From positions 642,490 through 706,489 of the forward strand of contig JH720299.1 of NCBI GenBank assembly GCA_000231825.2: a stretch of DNA of 64,000 nt. The letters are read 5' to 3'. The position numbers and the translations under genes are program-made. Origin of the DNA: Tetrahymena elliotti 4EA (Eukaryota; Ciliophora; Oligohymenophorea; Hymenostomatida; Tetrahymenidae). The notes beneath the pieces were generated by a model. That model saw nothing but the letters and a program-made list of their open reading frames with translations. It searched no databases and was not told the DNA's origin. Below, piece by piece: positions 36,803-47,027 of this stretch (position 1 is the first letter of the stretch; every line of letters starts with the position of its first letter).

Positions 36803-39049
36803 ATGAATTGTTTTCGCCATCCTAACAAGAAAGTTTAATTGGTTTGCACTGAACCTTATTGCACTTATTATAGATTCTTTTGTATTTAATGCTTTTTTGA
36901 TTATTCTTCTCACTTTAATTGCCATAAACAATCTATCCATGAGATTGGCGACGTTTTAGACTCTCACTAGAATTCTTAATTCAATAATGCAGCTGTTAGT
37001 GAGTTATAGCAAGGATTAATGAGAGTAAAGATGCAGATGAAAGAATATGAAACTATTGTAAAAACTAAGCACGCTTCTTACATAAAAGTAGTTGAAGCTG
37101 TTGAGTAGTCTTTTTAGCAAGCAAAAAATGCCATAGTGAATGAGATTGAAGACTATTTGACTAACTTAGTTGCTAAATAGCAGGCACACTTCTAATATCT
37201 TGAAAACAAAATGAAAATGCATGTAAAAGAAGCTTCTCTCAGTGATTTAGCTTCTCTTAATCGCCATAGTGAAGAAGAAGTGACAAACTTTTTTGAAAAT
37301 ATTATTAAAAGCCCTTTAGCCAACACAAAAGAATTTTAAAATGAAGTTAACTTCTACGTTCAATCTTTTCGTCGTAACATTCACGAATTAGACAATTTAA
37401 GTAATACTAAAATGGTATCATTTTTCGTTGAAGAGCTGAATAGCATTTTCAAAAATAAATTTAATGAATTAAAATAACTTCTTGTTATGTCTGCAGAAGA
37501 TCTTCCAATTTCAAATGCAAGTAGATTCCCTTTCTCCAAGCTAGGGCTTAATGGAATGAATGGTTCATCGAGCAATGAGTTCAAATTCAAAAATTACCGC
37601 ACTCCTTCCAATACTAGTGACCTTCCTTCTATAACTATGTTTAATAGCACTGGTAGTATCAATTAAAATGGATTTAGCCTTATCAATGGCACTATTAACT
37701 AAAAAAGTGGCTTATAAAAAAGTTCATCAAATGGATTGCTAGGTGTTCAAAAGAATGGAATATATAATGGATATTAGAGTGAAGATTAAAACTATAATGC
37801 CATTGAAATAGAAACTAATTAAATACTAGACAATAGTAGCTATTCTACTATTTTACCTAAAAATTAAATTGAAAAAAACCCTCTTCACACAGCTGGTATC
37901 TGCGCTATGATTGTCTTCTAAGAAAATTCTTCCAAAAAAATTATAGTAACTGGCTCTCTTGATTACTCAATAAAATTCTGGTAACTTGAAAGCTCCAGCT
38001 TTGACTTTATAAAGACAATAAAAGGTCATACATCGCCTATTTATGCACTCTAAAAAATCGAAAAAGAAAACAATATTTTCTTAGCATCAGGTTCAGCTGA
38101 TGGAGAAATCAGAATTTGGAACCCAATACTATAAGGTAAAGAGCTCTTAGCTACTTTAAATGATCATCAAGATGCTATTATGTCTATTATTTATGCCGAT
38201 GACTTCTTGATAACAGGTAAAATTATTCAAAACTAATATTTTCTTCATTGATTAAAGAACTAAAAAGATAAATAAGAAACAATATTTTTAAATTAAATTT
38301 AACTAAATTTCAGCAACTTTTAATTTCAATTAATTAATTAATTAATAGATCGAGTAATTCTCAAAATTTTTAAATTTAAATTAATTTGAAATCCAAACAA
38401 ATACTACATTGAAATTCTACTAATATTTAAGCGCCTTTCAAAATTAATAATTTTTTAAATTAAATAAAAAGGTTCCGCTGATAAAACTGTTAAGGTTTGG
38501 AATTTAGATGAATTGTTTTGTACTCAAACTCTTAATTAAGATCAACCTGCAACAAGTCTATGCACATACTAAAATGAATCACTTAAATGCTTAGTGAGTG
38601 CATGTGGAGATGGATTTAGAATTTGGAATTAAAAAAAGCCTGGAGACTATAAACTTAAATCTTACAATAATAAAGCACACAAAAAAGGTATTTCAATTAT
38701 AGCTGCTGTTTGTTCTTCAAATGTTGATTTAGCTACTGCTGGTAAAGACGGACTTATAAAACTTTGGAATATAGAAAAGGGAATGTGTGTTAACTAACTC
38801 CAAGGGCATACAAAATCAGTCTATCAGTTGTACTTCTCTCACTTGAGCAATAATCTCTACTCCTCTTGTGCAGATGAAACAATTAAAGTTTGGGATCTAG
38901 AAAAAGAAGTAGCTTCTTATCAAAATGGAAACAAATTTACTTCTGTTTGCCCCAAACTTGGTGAATTTATTGTCTTTGACCAACATAATTTCATTATCAC
39001 AGCCTCTAATGACCTAAATATTGTTAAAATAATTTCTATGTCCTAATGA
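36803..39049 (+). CDS. B-box zinc-binding and WD40-repeat protein, 663 aa, two exons
   Basis: Model: join(36803..38216, 38472..39049), 664 codons, one 255-bp intron. The N-terminus has a B-box-like zinc ligand series: C3, H6, C15, C20, C27, C30, H37, C40/H41. A coiled-coil region follows (about 70-230), then a Ser/Asn-rich linker (about 235-360), then at least six WD40 repeats to the C-terminus with the expected endings (IKFW, IRIWN, VKVWNLD, FRIWN, IKLWN, IKVWDLE). This is the order of a TRIM-type protein (B-box, coiled coil, propeller), but no RING finger precedes it, so ubiquitin-ligase activity is not implied. It is probably a cytosolic scaffold. An alternative in-frame ATG at 36779 would add 8 residues; I prefer 36803, immediately before the first zinc ligand. 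Confidence 0.88.
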
Positions 39050-40300
39050 AAATTTGATTAATTCACTCTCTTTCTTTAGCAAAAAAAAATAAATTTTCCT
39101 ATATAATAAATACCTGATCATTATAAAATGAGTTTCAATAACAATCATTACTATTATAATTAAGTATAAATTCCTATCTCAAAATTGTAATTAAACCAAG
39201 TCATAATTATCTTCGTTTGTCTAAAATTTATCTTCATTTGAAAATATTCCACAAAAATTCATTTTTTAAATCAAATTTATTTATTTGATTTTTTATTCTT
39301 AACATTTACTCAAAAAAAAACTTAAATTAAAAAAAAGATAAATGCAAGTGAATAATTATTGTTTAAATTAAATATTGTTAATAGCTATTGCTTATTCAGA
39401 TAAATTTAAAATTTTGAATAGTTTTAATAAATCTTCGCAATAATTAATTAATATTAAAATTATTAAATTTTTTTTACATGATGGTGTTTTTAGCAAAGAA
39501 GTTATGAAGTATTTTATAAAACTAATTGATTCAATTAATTTAATTATTTAAAGAATTGATTCAATTAATTTAATTATTTTAAAAGAAAATATTCAAATAT
39601 TCATATTCATTTATTTTTTACAAATAATATATTTTTTGTACTATTTCAAATTTATTTATTGATTAATTTAAAATCTTTATTATAAATAACTAATTAAGAT
39701 AGATACAGATTTATACTATAAAAATTTAATTACATCAAAAACTGAGATCTGTAAAATAGTTTATATTTTATATCAACCTTTATTTCTTTTTTTAAATTTT
39801 TTTAATCTGAATGAAGTTAGATTAACTTTTTCAATCAAAATTTTGAAGTGAAGTTAAAACGAAGTAAATAAATAAAATTTAATTATTTTTAAAAAACATT
39901 CTTGATAATTAGAATTTGCAAATATTATTTTATTATTTTTATTCTGGTAATATGTAAATTTCAGCAAACTCTTTGTAAAAAATTGAAATTATTTTATCAA
40001 ACTAAAATTCTTCTAATTTTTACAAAATAGATTGTTTGTAATGAATTCTCATCATTATTTTTTTAGAGTTATCAGAAAAGCAGACAAGAGATGTAAAAAT
40101 AATTAATTTTATAAATAAACCTCAACAAAAATTAGTTATTTATTAAAAAATTAAATTATTTAATGTACCTTAATTTGCTTAAGCTAAATATTGTATGCTT
40201 TAATCAAATCTATCTATTTCCATATAAATAATTTGATTAAGATTTTCTGATTTAAAATTAATTACTATTCAAATTATTTTTATAACTTAATTTTAAAAAA
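39050..40300. other. Intergenic spacer
   Basis: About 1.25 kb with a short direct duplication near 39520-39580 (TTGATTCAATTAATTTAATT occurs twice). No coding signal was recognised. Confidence 0.55.
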
Positions 40301-43300
40301 ATGTTGAAATAGAAAAGAAAATATTTTACTTATCTAAGTGATGTACTTAAATTTTTAAAAAAATAGAAATATATTTTAATAATTGTCTATTAAAAGTTAC
40401 TCAGCTCTGATTCATCTTCTAATTTTAATCTTCATATAAACTTTTGGTAAATGTGTTGATTTTTAGTCAAATTATAATCTTTAAAAAAAATTATCTCATA
40501 AACTCTCTTAAAAAAATATCTCAACATTTATTTTTCATTAATAAATAAATTTTTGAACTTTTTAATAATTAATTAGTGTTAATTTGATATTTGACTCTTT
40601 CACTAATTTTAATTCATTTTTTTCTAATTTAATTAATTCATATTTTAAGAATCTTCTCATTTTTTTGATATTTTTTGTCTAGATATCTATATAATTTTTA
40701 AAAGGTGTGAGAGTATAGGTGAAATTGGTTTATAAGAATTAATATCAAAGTTAGGATAATGCTCTAATCTCTAAGAAATTTTAACTCTTGAACTCTTGTA
40801 AAAATATTATTTCATTTACTTATCATATATTTTTTAGCAATTAAAGATTTAAAATTTTTGTTTAATTTTATAATTTTTAAAAGTGGAAATAATATTGATG
40901 AAATTGGAGTATAAAGTTTAGCCTCTGAGATAGCAAAATGCTCTAACTTATCAAACTTGACTCTTGGCTTAGAGTAAAAATAACATCTCAACATTAATAT
41001 TTATTTTTTAGAAAACAAGTGTAATTTGTGTTAATTCATAAATTTTTTTTATATTTTTCTTATTCTTCAAATATTAACTAATACTTATTTTTAAAAAGGA
41101 ATAATAATATTGGTGAAATTGGTTCATAAAGATTAGGATCTGAATTAGCAAAGTGCTCTAATCTCTAAACTTTGTCTCTTAATCTCAAGTAAAAATAGGA
41201 TTCCAATAATAATTATGCATTTTTAAATAAATAAAAACACAAATTTTGGTTCAATTTCATCATTTTTAGGCTCATTAATTAATTTTTTCTTTTCTTCAGA
41301 ATTTGTTTAATTAATTATTTATATTTTTTCAATCTTTTTTAATATATTTTAGAATATTTTTATAAATTTTAAAGCAAAAATAATATAGGAAATGTTGGGG
41401 TCTAAGGATTAGTATCATATTTAATAAACTGTTCTAAACTCTAAAGCTTGATACTTAAAATCGAGTAAAAATAGTATTTCTATGCATACTTAATAAATAA
41501 ACTAACTCATTTTTATTAAATTGATAATCAATTTGTTATTTTTTGTTGTTTCCTAATTTAATTTATGTTTATCTATCTCACTCTTTAAATATTTCTTAAT
41601 TTAAAAATATCTTTAATATTTTTTTTATAGGAATAATAATATTGGGGAAAAGGGTGCTTAAGAATTAGGATTAGAGTTAGCAAAGTGCTTTAATCTTTAA
41701 AATTTGACTCTTTGGCTCAAGTAAGAATAGTGTTTCAACATTAATTTTGAATTTTTGATAAAAAATGTTGTTGAATTCAATTCAGATTTTTATTTTTTAC
41801 ATATTTTTACACTTTTTTAAAAGTTAAAATAATATTGGTGAAATGGGTTTATATGCATTAGGATTTGAATTAGCAAAATTTTCTAATCTCCAAACTCTAA
41901 ATCTTGACCTAAGGTAATAAAGTGTATAGATAATAATTATGTATCTTAGAATTGATAAAGATTTTAATTTATTAATAAATGAGTTGACTCTTGATATTTC
42001 TCATGTTAATCTTTTTTGTTTCTCATATTTTATCTTTTTTATTTATCAATTCAAAATTATTTTACAAATCTAAAAGGAATAATAATATTGGTAAATTAAG
42101 AGCCTTAAGATTTGGATTTGGCTTAGCAATATGCTCTAATGTCTAAACTCTGACTCTTAATTTCAAGTAAAAATAGTATTTTAGTATTAATTATTCATTT
42201 TTTATTAAATAGAGATTTTAATGTTTTCTGCTTATTCTTTAAATAATTTTTTATACTTCAAAAGGAATAATTATATTGGTGAGGTAGTTGCATAAAGATT
42301 AGGATCTGAGTTATCAAAGTGCTCTAATCTCTAAAAGTTGACTCTAGAGTTTGGGTAAAAATAGTGTTTAAATATTATTTATTTATTGAATTTATTAAGA
42401 TTTAAATTTTGTAGCAATTTAAAAATTAGGATTTCCTTAAAATTTTACTTTTTTCTAATTTAATACTTACTATTATCTTTTTTTAAATATTTTTTTTAAA
42501 TTAAATTTTTCTTTTTTTATTAAAAAGCAAGAATGCTATTGGAGCAATAGGCTCAGAAGGATTAGGATCTGAGTTGGCAAAATGCCCTAAACTAAAAACT
42601 TTGACTCTTATAATCTGGTAAAAGCAGTATTTCAATACTAATTTTTGAAGATATGAAAATGCTCATTAGTTTTTTTGCTAATAAATTCATTATTTATTTA
42701 AATTCTTTTTAATTTTAAATTTATTTTAATAATATTTAATAGGGAAAATAATATTGGTGAAATGGGAGCTTAAAGATTAGGATCAGAGTTATCAAAATGT
42801 CCTCATCTTAAAAATTTAACTCTTAATATCTCGTAAAAATAACATTTCTATATTATGAATTATTAATTATAAAAAATAAGGACTTTAATTTATAAGAAAC
42901 TAATTTACTTAAATTTGATACTTTTTTACCTCAATTCTTATTCTTTATAAAATTATTATTTTTTAGCTTTTATCTCCTTTATATTTTTATTCAAACAAAA
43001 TATTTTTTAAAATCTTATAAAAGGTAGAATAATATTAGTTCAGAAGGTGCATAAAGCTTAGGATCAGAATTAACAAAATGCTCTAATATCTTAACTTTAA
43101 CTCTTGATCTAAGGTAAAAATAAGGCATCAATATTAATATTTTTTTTTAATTTCATTTATAATCAACTAAACTAAAATTTAAAATTTAATTCACACTTGT
43201 ATTTTTTTCTTATTCTTTCAATACTTTATTATTTAAATTTTTATTTATGAAAGGAATAATATGGTTAGTGGAAAGCAAGCATAAAGATTATAATAGTAAC

Positions 43301-43368
43301 TATAAAAACTAAAAAGATTAGTTAAATATTCATTTGATGCTAGTTTTGAGATTTATCTCATGTAGTGA
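40301..43368 (+). CDS. LRR cassette protein 1: one leucine-rich repeat per exon, 417 aa, 13 exons
   Basis: Exons: 40301..40446, 40705..40797, 40884..40973, 41099..41188, 41375..41464, 41631..41720, 41824..41913, 42077..42166, 42265..42354, 42528..42617, 42743..42832, 43024..43113, 43254..43368; 418 codons ending in TGA. Exons 2-12 each encode a single RNase-inhibitor-like LRR with consensus NNIGEIGxQRLGSELAKCSN followed by LxxLTLxL. Ten of them are exactly 90 bp and one is 93 bp. Every intron is phase 2, so each repeat exon is symmetric. The first exon (MLKQKRKYF..., 48 residues) is a cap ending in its own half-repeat; the last exon carries a basic coiled tail (KLKRLVKYSFDAS). No signal peptide or membrane segment, so it is probably a cytosolic binding scaffold. 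Partner unknown. The precise frame bookkeeping and absence of TGA argue for an intact gene. Confidence 0.9.
40705..43120 (+). repeat. Eleven tandem LRR exon-intron units
   Basis: Unit starts are spaced 179-281 bp apart. Beyond the 90-bp exon, conserved sequence continues about 20-25 bases into each intron (GTAAAAATAGTNTTTNAATA-like), and most acceptors end TTTTNAAAAG followed by a one-base codon remainder. The rest of each intron is more diverged than at the minus-strand locus, consistent with an older array. Confidence 0.8.
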
Positions 43369-43921
43369 TAGATGACTAATTGTTTAATGATACCATAAAT
43401 TTTAATATTAGTATTTTTCATATTGCTTACAGATGAAATTTGTGGTTACACACACATCTAAATTTCTGTTATTTTTAATAAATTAAATTTTTTTTATCAA
43501 AATTAGATTTTATTTCTTTTAAAATAACTTAATTAATATTTCTCATCAAAATAAAATTTATCTCTTTCAGCTTTAAAGCTGGGGTTAAATTGTATATATA
43601 ATGTACAAGCTTGTTCTAAAATATTATTTTCTAATATTTTGATGTAGGATTTTGAATATAAAATGTCATTTATCCTCTCAATTGATAATGAACCATTACT
43701 AATTATTAGTCCACAAATATGGAATCTCAGAGGAAATCTATTCTTGAGTTAATAGAGATCTTCAGGAGTGCCTTTTTCTTCTTCTTAGCTCCAATTTTTT
43801 ATACACAAATATTCCATTTTTGAGTCCTTCTTACTTTTGATTTTGCAAATTTTAGTTTAAAGACCATCAATATTTAACACTGAAGAAAAAAGAGATTAAA
43901 AATTTTAAGAATAATCTAGGT
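43369..43921. other. Spacer after LRR cassette gene 1
   Basis: About 550 bases. Near 43700-43860 the sequence is less A/T-biased than typical spacer. No gene could be built; a short frame from an ATG at about 43720 stops at a TGA near 43825. Confidence 0.4.
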
Positions 43922-44203
43922 ATGTCTGTTCTATAGTTTGCTAGCGATGATACTCTGGATCCTAAAACTACCTAAGATAAAACAATAAGATGTTTACCGA
44001 CAAAGTATCAACTAAATTTGCTTGATTTTTAAGGATTCAGATCTTCTTGCTTCTCCCTTGCACTAAAAACTCTAGTAATGCTTGAGATACTATATATGTA
44101 GAAATACGGGAACGAGCTCAAAATCCTAAAAGTCAAACAGCCCTCAACATTTTCTCGACAAAATAATAATTACCCTATGAATTAATAATTTTTTACGGAT
44201 TGA
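43922..44203 (+). CDS. Orphan ORF, 93 aa, possibly a terminal exon or element remnant
   Basis: ATG-to-TGA frame of 94 codons; the frame is open upstream to a TGA near 43847 with an acceptor-like TTTTAG in between. Composition is balanced (LQFASDDTLDPKTTQDKTI, TKYQLNLLDFQGFRSSC) and clearly richer in G/C than the surroundings. I do not recognise it. It sits between an LRR gene and a transposase relic, so it may be part of the same dead element or the last exon of a lost gene. The opposite strand is also partly open here, which weakens the call. Confidence 0.35.
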
Positions 44204-44565
44204 GCCAGACCCCGTATTATACTATATATGATACTAATATAATATCCTATTTAATTTAGGATTTGCTAAGTTTCATATATACTCTTCTTCATATATCTCA
44301 ATCCTACAATTACTCTCTTTTTAAATTGAGAAATATATATGGGTATCTATCTATATTGTTTGATTTTGATTTGGTAACAGATATGAAAAATAGGAACATA
44401 TCTAGGTTGCTAATTTTTAATTGATCATTTATTTTAAATCAGCATCTACTATAATAATACACTATTACTTTTATTAGAGATTCAGCTCATGTGTAACATA
44501 AATTTTTTTGAAAATTTTATTTTTTCATAAAATAATAAATTAATAAATTAGAAAATAAAAATTAG

Positions 44566-45265
44566 AATGAAGGCTACAGTGAAGGGATTTGTAGTAAGTA
44601 GTCTATATGAAAATTGGACTATCCTGTAAGTAGTAGAGGAGAGGATCAAGAACTTAGTAAACAAATATTTAACAGAAAAGATGATGATCGATAATAACTT
44701 AATAGAAGCATTATCCATTAGTTACAAAACATGCTCACATATTTATAAAAGATTTAAAGAAGAACTTTCCTACCAAGACAAGAGAGATTTGAATGGGAAA
44801 CAAAGTAGCCATAATAAAGAGGAGTAAGAGGTAATTGCTGAAATTGTAGTAGATAATATTGGAGAGCCTTTAAAGTCTTTAATTTATGATCTTATTTAAG
44901 CTAATCTTGTGATGATTAATTTTTTCAAAATTAGGATATAAAATGTTATAAACAACCTAACCAAATAATATTGAAGGTGAGCATAAAGAAAAGAGGATGA
45001 TATTTACTAATAAAGTAAAGAGATGGTCTAAAAATTGATCTTGAGTGATGTTTTCAGAACAATGCTAACTCTCAATCAATCTTTGTAATTAATATTATTA
45101 TGCAAAGTTCAAAGAAGGAATGCCTGAAGATTTTTTTAAGAAAAAAGAAAACTATCTTCTAAAGCTTCATGTCTGGGATGTGATTTCTTCTACTACACGA
45201 CTTGAACTTCTTTAAGTTGAGGAAAGAGAGGAAAGATTCAAACCAAAAAAAAAATTGTTTTTTTG
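44566..45265 (+). pseudogene. Degenerate Tc1/mariner (IS630)-type transposase
   Basis: An ATG at about 44569 opens a frame of roughly 135 codons. It contains a helix-turn-helix-like stretch (LIEALSISYKTCSHIYKRF) and a second DNA-binding-like region, and ends in TGA. Downstream, after frame changes, come blocks diagnostic of the family: KRMIFTNKVKRWSKN followed by a broken VMFSE (family: FA...W...W..V.FSDE), then LKLHVWDVISSTTRLELLQ (family: V.VWGxIS..G...L). Two TGA codons interrupt the sequence between these blocks, the first catalytic Asp is not preserved, and the C-terminal catalytic region is missing. No terminal inverted repeats were recognised. This is a dead transposon fragment in an otherwise genic interval. 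Confidence 0.65.
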
Positions 45266-46100
45266 ATTAGTAATTTTAAAAACTGCCTGGACTATTTATA
45301 TTTTAGCAAGATAAACAATAAATTATTTTCTTCTGTTTCATCAATGTTTTATTAAACCACTCTCACATTTTCAATAAAAACGATATATTATTAATCAATA
45401 ATTAACAACTGTAAAAACAAAAATAAAAATGATTAATTTCAACACATTTGAACAAACCGAAATAAACTGCTGTTACTGAATCGAAGTTAACCCCTATATA
45501 CCTCTACTTATTGCTTTTCATTAATATTTTCTCTCTTTCATCAAATAGAACTCTTATCAATAATAATTGTACAATTTATTCAGTACTAAACTAATCAATA
45601 ATTAATTACTCTGATGATACTGTTAGGTTTTCTTTGTCCACATAACATTTTTTTAAAAAGTTTTTAGGTATTTTAAGATTTTTTAATTTTTGACTCTATA
45701 CTATTTATACTATTGAGGATTATGTGTTTTTTTAACATTAAAATATTTTGTTTAAAATTTGAAATATGAAATTGAGATAAAATGATTAGAAGAAATTTTT
45801 GAATATCAATTTTTAAAATAAAAATAAATTTTAGAGAACAACATTAAGAAAAAATAAAAGTGAGAGAAAATCTATTATTAATAATTTATTTTACTCAAGA
45901 AAATACTTAAAAATTTATAGAATCTTTCTAGATATTTTAAATTATTGAGATGAGGTAATAAATTATAAAAAATTTTACTTTTTGACAACATTTTGAATTA
46001 TAAAAGAATATTGAAATTCAATAAAAAATTAAGAAAATCCTTAAAATATCATAATTTATTACTTTTCAAAACATTAAGAAACATTTTTATTTTTAGAAGT
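45266..46100. other. Spacer between transposase relic and OsmC gene
   Basis: About 0.8 kb of A/T-rich sequence without recognisable features. Confidence 0.55.
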
Positions 46101-46568
46101 ATGTAAGAAAATAAATTGAGATAATATTAAATAAAATCAGAAACTGATAATTATTAAGTTAAAACATAAACAGAAAGTGGATTTACAGTAGTAACTGATA
46201 TGGCAAAAAAAGTTGGTGGAAATGGAAGTGGCCCATCACCAATAGAGTTATTACTATCTTCTTTAGTAGGTTGTGAAAATATAGTTGCCAAATAAATTGC
46301 TTCAAGTTTAGGATTCACTATAAATTAAGCTAAATTCGATATTAAAGCAGAAAGAGATGAAAGAGGTACTAACCATCTTCCTATGACAGAAGAAATTTCT
46401 ATTACTTCAGGACTATAAAGAATATGGGGAATAGTTTATGTTGATACAGATGCTACAGACTCATAGTTACATTAAATGAATGAAATATTAAAGAAGAGAT
46501 GTCCTATTGCAAGGATGATTGTAGAAAGTGGATGTAAACTTGAAATAGAGTGGAAAAAGCTTGAATGA
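46101..46568 (+). CDS. OsmC/Ohr-family peroxide-detoxification-type protein, 155 aa
   Basis: Single exon, ATG to TGA, 156 codons, about the usual length for the family. Family hallmarks: the GGNGSGPSPIELLLSSLVGC segment (residues 39-58) with the first redox Cys at 58, the VKTQTESGFTVVTD strand upstream, and the second redox Cys at 134 in CPIARM. OsmC/Ohr enzymes are homodimers that reduce organic hydroperoxides through this Cys pair, so the product should be an active thiol peroxidase. No targeting peptide is obvious, implying a cytosolic location. The family is mainly bacterial but occurs in protists; the local codon and base usage (TAA/TAG Gln) is fully ciliate, so any transfer is old. It converges on the minus-strand LRR membrane gene. 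Confidence 0.92.
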
Positions 46569-46679
46569 AAATTAAAATTAAAATATTATTGATTTTTATA
46601 AGTTATAATTAGATTTTTAAATTTTAAATGGTATGAATTTATTGTATTTAATATATTTTAAATTTTCATGTTTGTTCAG

Positions 46680-46915
46680 GTAGATATCTGTTTTCTGTTT
46701 AAAATCAAATACTCTTCAGCGAAGAAGCTCAAAATTTTAGATTTATTAAATCTGTTGTCAAACTAAATTCTTAAGTCATGTCACTCAATTTAAGTATTTT
46801 ATTAAATTTAGATGTGGCTCATTAGAATAAAGAATAAATAGCTTTAAATATACCATAATTTAATTAACAATAATATTTCTAATAAAAAAAACTAATACAT
46901 TCAAATAAAATATGA
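46680..46915 (+). other. Exon-like open segment of unknown origin
   Basis: After an acceptor-like TTTGTTCAG, a frame runs 77 codons to TGA with ordinary composition (LFSEEAQNFRFIKSVV, LNLSILLNLDVAHQNKEQI) before becoming Gln-rich. It lies in the 460-bp gap between the convergent OsmC and LRR-membrane genes. It could be a 3' exon of an alternative OsmC transcript or a remnant. No start codon is evident. Confidence 0.25.
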
Positions 46916-47027
46916 AATAAAACTAAAAATTTATAATTAATTATTGCTTTTTATTTTTTGTATGGTAGAACTGTAGTAATTTTAATATTTATTTTTAAAA
47001 TAGTGATGGTGATGTACACTCATTCAA

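Noticed and set aside
44195..44225. tRNA-like G/C-rich words (GAGCCAGACCCCGTATTATAC)
   Set aside because: No acceptor stem, T-loop sequence or cloverleaf could be assembled.
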